Assembly: GCA_017428245.1 (NCBI GenBank)
Contig: JAFRRF010000034.1
Span: 168,934-232,933, forward strand
Direction: 5' to 3'
Source: Bacteroidales bacterium
GTDB lineage: Bacteria > Bacteroidota > Bacteroidia > Bacteroidales > UBA932
DNA length: 64,000 bases
The position numbers were made by a program, and so were the translations under genes. This document shows, piece by piece, positions 55,688 to 64,000 of this stretch (its first letter is position 1; each line of letters opens with the position of its first letter). Under the pieces are notes generated by a model. That model did no database searches and was not told the origin of the DNA. It saw only the letters and a program-made list of their open reading frames with translations.

Positions 55688-56560
55688 TTACAGCGAATTA
55701 TATGCAATCGAGAAGGTGTCGCCCTGGGAAGGGTCACCAGTGGCAATGCCTTTCTTGAGCCATTTCGAACGCTGGGCGGAGGTGCCGTGGTTGAAGGAAT
55801 CAGGAACGGAGTAACCGTACGCCTGTTTCTGCAGATAGTCGTCGCCAATCTTCGATGCGACGGCCAGGCCCTCGTCGATGTCGCCCGGCTCAAGGGAACC
55901 GTACATCGCGTTGTCGTGATGTGCCCAGACACCGGCATAGAAGTCAGCCTGCAGTTCGAGACGTACGCTGATCTGGTTGTATTCCTTGCTGTTGGCCTTA
56001 TAACGCGACATCTGCTGGTGGGCTTTGCCCAGGGTACCCAGCAGGTTCTGCACGTGGTGTCCCACCTCGTGGGCGATGACATAGGCGTATGCGAAGTCGC
56101 CGTCGGCGCCGATCTGTTTCTTCATCGAAGTGAAGAACGACAGGTCGAGATACACGCACTGGTCGGCACTGCAGTAGAACGGGCCGGACTGCGCCGTGGC
56201 GCCGCCGCATCCCGACTGCACGGCTCCCGAGAAGAGCACAAGTTTCGGCGGCGTATACGTCAGACCGTTCGCCTTGAAGATTTTGGTCCAGACATCCTCC
56301 GTACCCGCGAGAATCTGTTTGGCGAACGTCGCCAGTTCCTCTTCTTCCGCCGTCGGGGTATAATCACCGGCAGTCTGCGTGCCGGAGCCGAGCACCGAAC
56401 CCGCTTCCTGAAGCACGGAGCCTGGATCGCCGCCCAACAGCCAGGTGAGAAGTCCTACAATGATGAGGCCGCCGATACCCAGGCCGCCGATGGTGCCGGC
56501 CGTAGATCTGCCCCTGCGGTCGTCCACATTTGTGCTTTCGCGTCTTCCTTCGAGTTTCAT
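55688..56560 (-). CDS. YpfJ/KPN_02809 family neutral zinc metallopeptidase
   Basis: The 290-residue protein begins with the family's conserved KLEGRRESTNVDDRRG, has one membrane helix (about 27-45, GLGIGGLIIVGLLTWLLGG) and a catalytic domain with HEVGHH (HExxH) and the downstream ELQADFYAGVWAHH segment. It is probably membrane-anchored with the protease outside the cytoplasm. The Met at 56560 aligns with the family start. It heads the operon with the SAH hydrolase nine bases downstream. Substrate unknown. Confidence 0.88.
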   Translation of the reverse strand: MKLEGRRESTNVDDRRGRSTAGTIGGLGIGGLIIVGLLTWLLGGDPGSVLQEAGSVLGSGTQTAGDYTPTAEEEELATFAKQILAGTEDVWTKIFKANGLTYTPPKLVLFSGAVQSGCGGATAQSGPFYCSADQCVYLDLSFFTSMKKQIGADGDFAYAYVIAHEVGHHVQNLLGTLGKAHQQMSRYKANSKEYNQISVRLELQADFYAGVWAHHDNAMYGSLEPGDIDEGLAVASKIGDDYLQKQAYGYSVPDSFNHGTSAQRSKWLKKGIATGDPSQGDTFSIAYNSL

Positions 56561-56586
56561 AGTCAAAAATATGGTTTGTCGAACTA

Positions 56587-56594
56587 CAAAGTTA
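56587..56594 (-). promoter_or_regulatory. -7 box (TAACTTTG) for the YpfJ-type gene
   Basis: TAnnTTTG match on the minus strand, 26 bases before the start, in the 75-base divergent gap. Confidence 0.5.
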
Positions 56595-56607
56595 GCAAGA
56601 TTCTTCG

Positions 56608-56615
56608 TAAATTTG
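56608..56615 (+). promoter_or_regulatory. -7 box (TAAATTTG) for the GH97 gene
   Basis: TAnnTTTG match 20 bases before the GH97 ATG, divergent to the YpfJ-type promoter. Confidence 0.5.
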
Positions 56616-56635
56616 TCAAATCAAGCCTCCAGATT

Positions 56636-58618
56636 ATGAAACGGTTTTTCACTTTTTTTCTCCTGCTTACCCTGGCCGCCGGCGGAGTGCAGGCTAAAGT
56701 ATATACACTAGCCTCACCCAACGGCCGAACATTCGTCGAAGTCGATGTTCAGGAACGGATTTCCTGGAGCGTAAGGCATGACGGACAGCGGATCCTTGCC
56801 CCTTCCGTGATCTCCATGAGCGTGAATGGAAAAGATATAGCCTATGATGTTACGGTCCGGTCTTCCAAAATCGAGAAAGTCAGGAATACCGTTTCAGCGC
56901 CATTCTGGCGGCAGTCGTTTATCGAAGAGAGCTACAATCAGCTCCGGCTTCTGCTGACCAACGATTGGCTCCTGATCTTCCGGGCATACGACGGAGAAGG
57001 TGTCGCCTATCGTTTTGTTTCCACATCGGTCCGGGCAGGCGACCGCGTGACGGGCGAACGCGCTGAATTCAATTTCTATGGCGACCATACTGCCTATGTC
57101 CCTTATAGCAGCGGCGGCAAGGAGAATCCTTTCCGCACCTCGTTCGAAAGCAAGTACACCGTAGCCCCGCTCAGCGGGTTCCGCAGCGATGAGATTGCAT
57201 TCTCCCCGCTGTTGGTATGCCTGGACAACGGCATCCGCGTTGAGATTACCGATGCTGACATCGAAGCCTATCCCGGCATGTTCCTGGGAAAGGGCAACAG
57301 GGACTTCTCGCTCAAGGGTGTCTTCGCCCCCGTGCCGTTTTCCGTCAGGGAAACACCGACCCGGGGACAGGTCATCGTGGATTCCTATACCGAAGACCTG
57401 GCCATCATCCGGGAAAGCGCTTCCCGGCAGTTTCCCCGCCGATTCCCCTGGCGTGTACTGGCTATCGCCAACAAGGACACCGGTTTGCCCGTCAACAACC
57501 TGGTTTATCTGCTGGCATCGCCCAACAGGATAGGCGACGTATCATGGATCAAACCCGGCAAGATTGCCTGGGACTGGTGGAATGCCTGGAATATCACCGG
57601 CGTGGATTTTCCCGCCGGCATCAACACGCAAACCTATAAGTACTACATCGACTTCGCTGCCGCCAACGGCATCGAGTATGTCGTACTCGACGAAGGTTGG
57701 TCCGATCCGCTCGACATCCTGAGCATCAAACCAACCATCGACCTGAAGGAACTCATCCGTTACGCAGATTCCAAGAACGTAGGTCTGGTACTCTGGGCCG
57801 TGAGCTACGTGCTCGAAAAAGACCTGGAGAAGGCGTGCAGGAACTATTCGGCGATGGGCATCAAGGGTTTCAAGGTCGATTTCATGGACCGTGACGACCA
57901 GACCATCCCAGAGCAACTGTACCGCATTGCCGAAGCGGCTGCAAGGCATCACCTGTTGCTCGACTACCACGGTATGTACAAGCCGGCCGGCATGAACCGC
58001 ACCTGGCCTAACGTGCTCAATTTCGAAGGAGTCTGGGGTATGGAGCAGTTGAAATGGTCGAAAGAAGACATCGTGGAATACGACGTCACCTTCCCGTTCA
58101 TCCGTATGCTCTCCGGTCCGGTCGACTATACCCAGGGCGCGATGCGGAACATGCTGCAAAGTGAATTCATGCCCAACTACAGCAATCCTTCCAGCCAGGG
58201 AACCCGCGCCCGGCAAGTAGCCGAATATATCGTCTTCGACTCCCCGTTCGTGATGCTCTGTGACAATCCGACCGCCTATATGAAAGAGCAGGAAACCACC
58301 GATTTCATCACGGCGCTCCCTACCGTCTGGGATGAAACCCGCATCCTGCAGGGCGAAATCGGCAAGTTCCTGGTCACGGCCCGGCGCAGCGGCTCGACCT
58401 GGTATGTCGGCGGCCTGACCAACTGGGACGCCCGCGACATCATGCTCGACCTGAGCGTTCTGGCAAAAGGCACGCACGCCGCCACGTTGTTCCGTGACGG
58501 CGTGAATGCGACCCGCAATGCGACTGATTACAAGATCGAATCTCTCAGCCTTCCGACGCACAAGCCGTACAACGTCCACCTGGCGCCCGGAGGCGGATTT
58601 GTCCTGATTATCGAGTAA
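56636..58618 (+). CDS. glycoside hydrolase family 97 protein, secreted
   Basis: From the ATG at 56636 the protein is 660 residues with a signal peptide (MKRFFTFFLLLTLAAGGVQA), the N-terminal beta-sandwich of GH97 (about 22-270), the (beta/alpha)8 barrel (about 290-560, KIAWDWWNAWNITGVDFPAGINTQTYKYYIDFA, YVVLDEGWS) and a C-terminal beta domain. GH97 enzymes are alpha-glucosidases or alpha-galactosidases. The GFKVDFMDRDD strand carries an Asp where retaining members have their nucleophile, which I read as favouring the retaining (galactosidase-type) group. No SusCD pair is nearby. It overlaps trpB2 convergently by 11 bases. Confidence 0.88.
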   Translation: MKRFFTFFLLLTLAAGGVQAKVYTLASPNGRTFVEVDVQERISWSVRHDGQRILAPSVISMSVNGKDIAYDVTVRSSKIEKVRNTVSAPFWRQSFIEESYNQLRLLLTNDWLLIFRAYDGEGVAYRFVSTSVRAGDRVTGERAEFNFYGDHTAYVPYSSGGKENPFRTSFESKYTVAPLSGFRSDEIAFSPLLVCLDNGIRVEITDADIEAYPGMFLGKGNRDFSLKGVFAPVPFSVRETPTRGQVIVDSYTEDLAIIRESASRQFPRRFPWRVLAIANKDTGLPVNNLVYLLASPNRIGDVSWIKPGKIAWDWWNAWNITGVDFPAGINTQTYKYYIDFAAANGIEYVVLDEGWSDPLDILSIKPTIDLKELIRYADSKNVGLVLWAVSYVLEKDLEKACRNYSAMGIKGFKVDFMDRDDQTIPEQLYRIAEAAARHHLLLDYHGMYKPAGMNRTWPNVLNFEGVWGMEQLKWSKEDIVEYDVTFPFIRMLSGPVDYTQGAMRNMLQSEFMPNYSNPSSQGTRARQVAEYIVFDSPFVMLCDNPTAYMKEQETTDFITALPTVWDETRILQGEIGKFLVTARRSGSTWYVGGLTNWDARDIMLDLSVLAKGTHAATLFRDGVNATRNATDYKIESLSLPTHKPYNVHLAPGGGFVLIIE

Positions 58619-59984
58619 TCTCCTTATTGAGCGCGTCGACCGGAGCCATGAACTTCGCCAGTTCCTCTTCAGTAAGCTGGTAGTTCTGCATCTCGCCCGA
58701 GAAATACTGGTCATACGCGGCCATATCCACGAATCCGTGACCGGAAAGGTTGAAGAGAATGGTCTTCTCTTCTCCGGTTTCCTTGCATTTGAGGGCCTCC
58801 TGAATGGTAGCGGCAATAGCGTGGCAGGATTCCGGAGCCGGGATGATACCTTCCGTGCGGGCAAAGAGCACGCCGGCGTTGAACGAATCGAGTTGGTCGA
58901 TGTCCACCGCTTCCATAAACCCGTCTTTCATGAGCTGTGACATGATCACACCGGCACCGTGGTAGCGCAGGCCACCCGCATGGATGCTGGCCGGCTTGAA
59001 ACCGTGGCCGATGGTGTACATCGGGAGAAGCGGAGTAAGGCCGGCCTCATCGCCGAAGTCATATTCGAACTTGCCGCGCGTGAGCTTCGGACAGGATGCG
59101 GGTTCTGCCGCTACGAAGCGCGTCTTGCGGCCTTCCTGGATGTTGTGGCGCATAAACGGATAGGCGATACCGCTGAAATTCGAGCCGCCGCCGAAGCAGG
59201 CTATCACGATGTCGGGGTATTCGCCCGCCAACGCCATCTGCTTCTCGGCTTCCAGGCCGATGATCGACTGGTGGAGGCACACGTGGTTAAGCACCGAGCC
59301 GAGGGTATATTTACAATTCGGAGTGGTGACGGCCAGTTCGATGGCTTCCGAGATGGCACAGCCCAGGGAACCCCGGTCGTTGGGGTTGATGGTCAGGATA
59401 TCCTTGCCGGCCCGGGTCGACATCGACGGCGAAGGCGTAATGGCCGCGCCGAATGTCTGCATGATGCTGCGACGGTACGGCTTCTGCTCATAGCTCAGCT
59501 TGACCATATAGACGGCCAGTTCCAGGCCGAACTTCTTGGCGGCATACGAAAGGGCACCGCCCCACTGGCCGGCTCCGGTCTCGGTGGTGATATTGGTCAC
59601 GCCCTGCTCTTTGGCGTAATAGGCCTGTGCCAGGGCAGAGTTGAGTTTGTGGCTGCCGGCCGGGCTCACGCTCTCGTTCTTGAAATAAATGTGCGCGGGC
59701 GTACCGAGCGCCTTCTCCAGGTCATAAGCGCGCACGAGCGGCGTGCAGCGGTACATGGCGTACTGCTCGCGGACCGGCTCCGGAATGGGAATCCATTCGT
59801 CGGTCTGGTTGAGTTCCTGCCGGGCACATTCCTCACAGAAAATCGGATACAGGTCTTCCGCGCGAAGCGGTTGATGCGTAGCCGGGTTGAGAATGGGCAG
59901 CGGCTTGTTGGGCATCACGGCCTGCATATTGAAGAAGTGGGTCGGAATCTCGCTCTCCGGGAGCAGGAATTTTTTCTGTTTCAT
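58608..59984 (-). CDS. trpB: tryptophan synthase beta chain, TrpB2 type
   Basis: PLP enzyme joining indole and serine to tryptophan. The 458-residue protein is the longer TrpB2 form: it has the extended N-terminus (IPTHFFNMQAVMP), NESVSPAGSHKLNSA with the PLP lysine, TETGAGQWGGAL, and GGGSNFSG phosphate-binding loop. TrpB2 enzymes often lack a TrpA partner or work with another. No trpA is adjacent. A Trp-codon leader peptide and attenuator lie directly upstream, showing tryptophan control and supporting a role in tryptophan supply. Confidence 0.92.
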   Translation of the reverse strand: MKQKKFLLPESEIPTHFFNMQAVMPNKPLPILNPATHQPLRAEDLYPIFCEECARQELNQTDEWIPIPEPVREQYAMYRCTPLVRAYDLEKALGTPAHIYFKNESVSPAGSHKLNSALAQAYYAKEQGVTNITTETGAGQWGGALSYAAKKFGLELAVYMVKLSYEQKPYRRSIMQTFGAAITPSPSMSTRAGKDILTINPNDRGSLGCAISEAIELAVTTPNCKYTLGSVLNHVCLHQSIIGLEAEKQMALAGEYPDIVIACFGGGSNFSGIAYPFMRHNIQEGRKTRFVAAEPASCPKLTRGKFEYDFGDEAGLTPLLPMYTIGHGFKPASIHAGGLRYHGAGVIMSQLMKDGFMEAVDIDQLDSFNAGVLFARTEGIIPAPESCHAIAATIQEALKCKETGEEKTILFNLSGHGFVDMAAYDQYFSGEMQNYQLTEEELAKFMAPVDALNKEITR

Positions 59985-60048
59985 GGCGTTTGTGTTTTAA
60001 TTTGTTAATTATTGTTTTGTTTGTTTCAGCATGTTGGGTCCGGTCACG

Positions 60049-60079
60049 AAAAAAGGCCTGTCGCAAGTTCGACAGACCT
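60049..60079 (-). terminator. attenuator terminator before trpB
   Basis: A 10-bp stem on the minus strand (60070-60079 with 60054-60063, one G-U pair), loop 60064-60069 and a T-run ending at 60049. It lies between the leader peptide and the trpB start. Confidence 0.88.
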
Positions 60080-60133
60080 TTTTATATGATGAATACAAAT
60101 GGCTGGTTACCTTGCGACTAATCGAGTTGCAAG
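60060..60133 (-). promoter_or_regulatory. trp attenuator: alternative 1:2 and 2:3 hairpins
   Basis: Segment 1 (60125-60133) pairs with segment 2 (60111-60119) in a 5+3 bp hairpin with one mismatch. Segment 2 can instead form a perfect 8-bp antiterminator (60111-60118 with 60060-60067), which takes the bases needed by the terminator. Segment 1 begins just after the Trp codons, so a ribosome stalled there would cover it and favour the antiterminator. This is the classical trp attenuation layout. Confidence 0.85.
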
Positions 60134-60165
60134 CGCCACCACCAATTGTTGTTCATACGTTTCAT
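60118..60165 (-). CDS. trpL: trp leader peptide with three tandem Trp codons
   Basis: A 15-residue open frame, MKRMNNNWWWRLQLD, preceded by an AAAGGA ribosome site. The three TGG codons lie at 60136-60144. The stop codon overlaps attenuator segment 2. Its only likely job is to sense charged tRNA-Trp and set termination before trpB. The ATG at 60156 is an alternative start in the same frame. Confidence 0.88.
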   Translation of the reverse strand: MKRMNNNWWWRLQLD

Positions 60166-60190
60166 TTCGTTCCTTTCGGCGTTCTGGTTT

Positions 60191-60198
60191 CAAAGTTA
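60191..60198 (-). promoter_or_regulatory. -7 box (TAACTTTG) for trpL-trpB
   Basis: TAnnTTTG match on the minus strand, 25 bases before the leader peptide start. Confidence 0.6.
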
Positions 60199-60231
60199 GA
60201 AAAAAGATTCCTTCATTGTATCGAAAAACCG

Positions 60232-60239
60232 TATCTTTG
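60232..60239 (+). promoter_or_regulatory. -7 box (TATCTTTG) for the AspT/YidE-type gene
   Basis: Exact TAnnTTTG match 26 bases before the ATG at 60266, divergent to the trp promoter. Confidence 0.6.
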
Positions 60240-60265
60240 CGTATAAGTCCGATTAATTTCCGTAT

Positions 60266-61933
60266 ATGTTCGCAGAATTGCTTTTCGGGAGCGGCACGGC
60301 CCATATCATTTTCATTCTGGCGGCCACCATAGCCCTGGGCACCTTGCTGGGCAAGGTCAAAATCGGCGGAATCACGCTCGGCGTCACGTGGATCCTTTTC
60401 GTCGGCATTGCCTTCGGGCATTTCAAGATGGGCATCGACCCGAAAGTGCTCGGCTTTGTCAAAGAATTCGGCCTGATCCTGTTCATCTACTCGGTCGGTA
60501 TGCAGGTCGGCCCGGGCTTTTTCTCATCGCTCAAACAGAACGGGCTGAAACTCAACGCCATATCTTTAGGTGTCCTTCTCATTGGCATCCTGGTCACCTG
60601 CCTGCTGGCCGTGGCAAGCGGCACCAGCCTGATTACGATGACCGGCGTGATGTCGGGTGCCGTGACCAATACGCCGGCCCTCGGTTCAGCCCAGCAGACC
60701 TATCTCGATACGGTAGGAGTCAATGAACCGTCCATCGCCCTGGGCTACGCCGTAGCCTATCCGCTCGGCGTCATCGGTTTGATCGCCGCACTGATTCTGC
60801 TGCGGAAAGTGTTCCGGGTCGATCCGGAGAAAGAAGACGCACGTCTCCACGAAGAGCACATCATCGAAACCCACGAGCCCGACCGCATCACCGTGGTGAT
60901 TACCAATCCCCAGCTCAACGGTAAGAGAGTCTGGGAACTGGCGCGGCTGCTGAATCGTCCGTTCGTTATCTCCCGGGTGCTCAAAGAAGGCGCTGAACCG
61001 GTCCTGGCCGATGCGCAGACCGTTATAGGCCTGAACGACAAGGTGTTTTTCGTTTCCGATCCGCGCGATACCGAAGCCGTCGTAGCCTTTCTCGGCCGGC
61101 AGATCGAAATGCCGCAGGAAGTCTGGGACGAGAAGAGCCGGAACTCGGAACTGATGTCCCGCCGTATCCTGGTCACGCGAAGCAGCATCAACGGAAAGCA
61201 GCTCGGATCCCTTCAGCTCCGCAATCACTTCAAGGTCAATGTTACCCGGATCAACCGTTCGGGCATCGACCTGATCGCTTCCCCGTCACTGGAACTCCTG
61301 CTGGGCGACCGCGTCACGGTAGTCGGATCCGAAAGCGCCATCCAGGAGGTGGCCGGACTGCTGGGCAATTCGCAGAAACAGCTCCGCGAACCCAATATCA
61401 TCCCGATGTTCATCGGAATCCTGATCGGTGTTGTGGTCGGGATGATTCCTTTCCACATCAGCGGCATTCCGCTCCCCGTGAAACTCGGTCTGGCGGGCGG
61501 CCCGCTCATCGTGGCCATCCTGCTGAGCCGATTCGGCGCCCGCTTCCACCTTGTCACCTACACGACCATCAGCGCCAGCCTGATGCTGCGCGAGATCGGT
61601 ATCTCGCTCTTCCTGGCGGCAGTCGGCCTGTCGGCCGGGCCGGAATTCGTCAGCACGCTGGCCGGAGGCGGTTACGTCTGGGTAGGCTACGGCTTCCTGA
61701 TTACGGTCATTCCCATCCTGGTGATGGGTATTCTGGGGCGGACGGTATTCAAGCTCAACTACTTTGCGCTGATGGGAACCCTGGCCGGCAGCATGACCAA
61801 CCCCATCGCCCTCTCGTTCGTCACAAGCAGTTCTCCCAACGACATTCCCGCCGTGAGTTATTCCACGGTCTATCCGCTGACGATGTTCCTCCGCGTCGTC
61901 TCCGCCCAGATCCTGATACTCGCTGCGCTGTAA
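60266..61933 (+). CDS. AspT/YidE family transporter (putative aspartate/alanine exchanger type)
   Basis: The 555-residue protein has the duplicated YidE/YbjL layout: five to six N-terminal helices (about 5-175, LLGKVKIGGITLG, FIYSVGMQVGPGFF, SGAVTNTPALGSAQQ), two cytoplasmic RCK_C/TrkA_C domains (about 205-370) and five to six C-terminal helices with the matching motifs (GLAGGPLIVAILLSRFG, GLSAGPEFV, GTLAGSMTNPIALSF). AspT members exchange aspartate for alanine, but most homologues have unknown substrates. An amino-acid substrate fits the peptide and aspartate theme here. Confidence 0.88.
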   Translation: MFAELLFGSGTAHIIFILAATIALGTLLGKVKIGGITLGVTWILFVGIAFGHFKMGIDPKVLGFVKEFGLILFIYSVGMQVGPGFFSSLKQNGLKLNAISLGVLLIGILVTCLLAVASGTSLITMTGVMSGAVTNTPALGSAQQTYLDTVGVNEPSIALGYAVAYPLGVIGLIAALILLRKVFRVDPEKEDARLHEEHIIETHEPDRITVVITNPQLNGKRVWELARLLNRPFVISRVLKEGAEPVLADAQTVIGLNDKVFFVSDPRDTEAVVAFLGRQIEMPQEVWDEKSRNSELMSRRILVTRSSINGKQLGSLQLRNHFKVNVTRINRSGIDLIASPSLELLLGDRVTVVGSESAIQEVAGLLGNSQKQLREPNIIPMFIGILIGVVVGMIPFHISGIPLPVKLGLAGGPLIVAILLSRFGARFHLVTYTTISASLMLREIGISLFLAAVGLSAGPEFVSTLAGGGYVWVGYGFLITVIPILVMGILGRTVFKLNYFALMGTLAGSMTNPIALSFVTSSSPNDIPAVSYSTVYPLTMFLRVVSAQILILAAL

Positions 61934-61966
61934 CTCTTGTCTCCATAACCCTTACCCCTTTTCGAT

Positions 61967-63640
61967 ATGTTTAAAGGTCAACCGAAAGGTCTTTATGCGC
62001 TGGCGCTGGCCAATACGGGCGAGCGTTTCGGCTATTACACGATGCTGGCCATCTTTATGTTGTTCCTGCAGGCCAAGTTCGGCTGGGAGCAGGCATCGGC
62101 CAGCCAGCTCTACGCCATCTTCATGGCCGTCGTATACTTCCTTCCCGTAATCGGCGGCTGGATCGCCGACCGCGTGGGTTATGGCAAATGCGTCGTGGCC
62201 GGCATCTGTGTGATGTTCCTGGGCTATGTGATGCTGACCATACCGACACCCGCCAATGCCTTCGGCCTGGCCCTGATGATCGGCGCACTCCTGTTGATCG
62301 CCCTTGGAACCGGTCTCTTCAAGGGCAACCTGCAGGTGATGATCGGCAACCTTTACGACGACCCGAAATACGCCGACAAACGCGACTCGGCGTTCAGCCT
62401 CTTCTATATGGCCATCAACGTCGGCGCTATGTTCGCCCCATTCGCCGCCACGGCCATCACCAACCGTTTCCTTGCCAAGTCCGGCCTCGTTTATAAAGCC
62501 GATATCCCGGCTCTGGCCCACCAGTTCCTTGCCGGCACGATCACACCGGACAATACCGCCCGCTTGACCGAACTGCAGGCGCAGATGCCGGATGCGTCCG
62601 TAGCCACAATGTCCCTGCCGGAATTCAGCGGCTATTATATCGAACACCTTGCATCGTCCTATAACATGGGCTTCGCCGTAGCCTGTGTCTCCCTTATCGT
62701 ATCGATGGGAATCTATTTCGCCGGCCGCAGATGGTTCAAACACGCCGATGTCAATGCAAAACAAGCCGCGGCAGCCGGCAACGCGCCGGCGGTCGAACTC
62801 ACACCCAAACAGACCCGCGACCGTGTCGTAGCCCTCTGCATGGTGTTCGCCGTGGTCATCTTCTTCTGGATGGCCTTCCAGCAGAACGGACAGTCGCTCA
62901 CCTGGTTCGCCCGCGACTACACGCAATCGACCGTTTCCGGCTGGCCCAAAGCCGGATTCAATATGTGGATCCTGGGCCTGCTGGCCATATCCATTTACTC
63001 GCTGTTCGGCGCTTTCCAGTCAGAAAAACGCAGCGGTAAAATCGCCTGTGGGGCCATCACCCTCGGACTCTGGGCGGCGGCTGCCATCATTTACAGCCGG
63101 ATGCCGGCCGTCCTGGATATCCAGCCGCAACTCTTCCAGCAGTTCAATCCCTTCTTCGTCGTACTGCTCACTCCTGTCATCATGGCACTTTTCGATGCGC
63201 TGGCCAGGAAGAAAAAAGAGCCTTCCGCACCGATGAAGATCGGTATCGGCATGTTGGTGGCAGCACTGGGTTATGTGGTGATGATCTTCGGCTCGATCGG
63301 CCAGCCCTCGCCGGCTGCGCTTTCGGGAACGGTTTCTCCGGATCCTGTGGTACCGACCTATCTGATGGGGACGTATCTGGTACTGACATTCGCAGAGCTG
63401 CTGCTCAGCCCGATGGGCATCTCGTTCGTAACGAAGGTAGCGCCTCCCAAGATGAAAGGCCTGATGATGGGCCTATGGTTCGCCGCATCGGCCGTAGGCA
63501 ATTATTTGACCATGGTTCCAGGCCTGCTGTGGATGCACGTGCCCCTCTGGGCCAACTGGGCCATCCTCGCCGGACTCTGCGCCCTCGCCGGCCTCATCAT
63601 GTTCACGATGCTCCGCCGCATCAACGCCGCCACCAGATAA
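61967..63640 (+). CDS. proton-dependent oligopeptide transporter (POT/PTR family)
   Basis: The 557-residue protein has about 12-14 helices of the major facilitator fold and POT features (GERFGYYTMLAIFMLFLQAKFG in helix 1, GKCVVAGICVMFLGY, GTGLFKGNLQVMIGNLY, FFWMAFQQNGQSLTWF). It takes up di- and tripeptides with protons across the inner membrane. The ExxER motif of characterised POTs reads NTGER (Asn16-Arg20), a subgroup trait. It follows the AspT-type gene after 33 bases and is likely co-transcribed with it. Confidence 0.92.
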   Translation: MFKGQPKGLYALALANTGERFGYYTMLAIFMLFLQAKFGWEQASASQLYAIFMAVVYFLPVIGGWIADRVGYGKCVVAGICVMFLGYVMLTIPTPANAFGLALMIGALLLIALGTGLFKGNLQVMIGNLYDDPKYADKRDSAFSLFYMAINVGAMFAPFAATAITNRFLAKSGLVYKADIPALAHQFLAGTITPDNTARLTELQAQMPDASVATMSLPEFSGYYIEHLASSYNMGFAVACVSLIVSMGIYFAGRRWFKHADVNAKQAAAAGNAPAVELTPKQTRDRVVALCMVFAVVIFFWMAFQQNGQSLTWFARDYTQSTVSGWPKAGFNMWILGLLAISIYSLFGAFQSEKRSGKIACGAITLGLWAAAAIIYSRMPAVLDIQPQLFQQFNPFFVVLLTPVIMALFDALARKKKEPSAPMKIGIGMLVAALGYVVMIFGSIGQPSPAALSGTVSPDPVVPTYLMGTYLVLTFAELLLSPMGISFVTKVAPPKMKGLMMGLWFAASAVGNYLTMVPGLLWMHVPLWANWAILAGLCALAGLIMFTMLRRINAATR

Positions 63641-63646
63641 TACAAT

Positions 63647-63681
63647 AAAAAAAGAGCCGTAAGGAATCAACCTTACGGCTC
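63647..63681 (-). terminator. terminator of the rRNA operon
   Basis: An 11-bp perfect stem (63654-63664 with 63671-63681) followed on the minus strand by a T-run (63647-63653), directly after the 5S rRNA 3' end. It also lies just beyond the convergent POT gene. Confidence 0.88.
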
Positions 63682-63686
63682 TCAAA

Positions 63687-63798
<112 letters not shown>

Positions 63799-63865
63799 CA
63801 TATATCTCCAGGAGAGAGAAACCTCAGACAAAAACCTCTCGCAACTGTTCTTCTTGCTTCAAGCG

Positions 63866-64000
63866 AAGTTTTCAGGATATTAGTACCGATCGACTTTGAC
63901 ATTGCTGCCTTTACATCTTCGGCCTATCAACGTGGTAGTCTCCCACGTCCCTCAATGGAAAACTCATCTTGGAGACGGCTTCGCGCTTAGATGCTTTCAG
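63866..64000 (-). rRNA. rrl: 23S ribosomal RNA, 3' end (cut by window edge)
   Basis: The minus strand reads CTGAAAGCATCTAAGCG, CCAAGATGAG and near the end CGATCGGTACTAAT, as in the last 130 bases of bacterial 23S rRNA. The rest of the rRNA operon lies beyond the window. The 67-base spacer to 5S holds no tRNA. Confidence 0.92.

Noticed and set aside
55607..56635. Extension of the GH97 frame far upstream across the metalloprotease gene
   Set aside because: The stretch is antisense to the YpfJ-type gene; the ATG at 56636 gives a clean signal peptide and follows a -7 box.

Overview
This 64 kb window is chromosomal DNA of a Gram-negative bacterium of the phylum Bacteroidota, most likely order Bacteroidales, with fairly high GC. 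The signs are a SusC/SusD pair, TonB-dependent and Omp85-type outer-membrane proteins, many lipoproteins, a Bacteroidetes-type HU-like membrane protein, and promoters with the TAnnTTTG -7 element (usually TATCTTTG) in place of the enterobacterial -10 box. Genus cannot be fixed from the sequence alone. I see no phage, transposase, plasmid gene or CRISPR array. The genome is compact: many start/stop overlaps of 1 to 4 bases, and several convergent genes overlap at their 3' ends.

Layout. 0-2.1 kb: end of trkA, then aspA. 2.1-5.3 kb (minus): two small AraC-type regulators, a CHASE2 membrane protein and a FecR-like secreted protein. 5.4-12 kb (minus): leuS-yitT, then a SPOR lipoprotein, gcvT and a degenerate M28 peptidase fused to a TonB C-terminal domain. 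12-17.8 kb (plus): CapA-like phosphatase, phoH, a convergent FISUMP lipoprotein, ApbE and a Tat-exported D-aminoacylase. 17.9-20.7 kb (minus): recA-trpS-outer-membrane protein. 20.8-28 kb (plus): rlmN, two tandem patatin/Omp85 proteins, recX, and prfB with a programmed +1 frameshift.

28-39.2 kb (minus) is a peptide-utilisation locus: DcuC-type carrier, M14 carboxypeptidase, SusC, SusD, second DcuC carrier, isoaspartyl dipeptidase and an esterase. A 128-bp structured inverted repeat lies inside it. A membrane-spanning SARP-like regulator is transcribed divergently (39.3 kb), followed by a class I fumarase. Together with aspA these genes suggest uptake of Asp-containing or isoaspartyl peptides, release of aspartate, deamination to fumarate, and C4-dicarboxylate exchange.

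42.3-50.4 kb (minus) looks like one operon: HU-like membrane protein, dnaG, metG, then a tightly overlapped cassette of HPr-kinase-like protein, S24/S26 peptidase, PqqD-like protein and ABC exporter. The cassette resembles peptide (RiPP) maturation and export machinery, but no precursor gene is visible. 50.5-56.6 kb holds small envelope proteins, tRNA-Asn, tRNA-Leu, an AGCS symporter, an archaeal-type short S-adenosylhomocysteine hydrolase and a YpfJ-type metalloprotease. 56.6-63.6 kb holds a GH97 glycosidase, trpB2 behind a classical attenuator whose leader peptide has three tandem Trp codons, an AspT/YidE-type transporter and a POT peptide transporter. The window ends in the 3' part of an rRNA operon on the minus strand (5S and the end of 23S).
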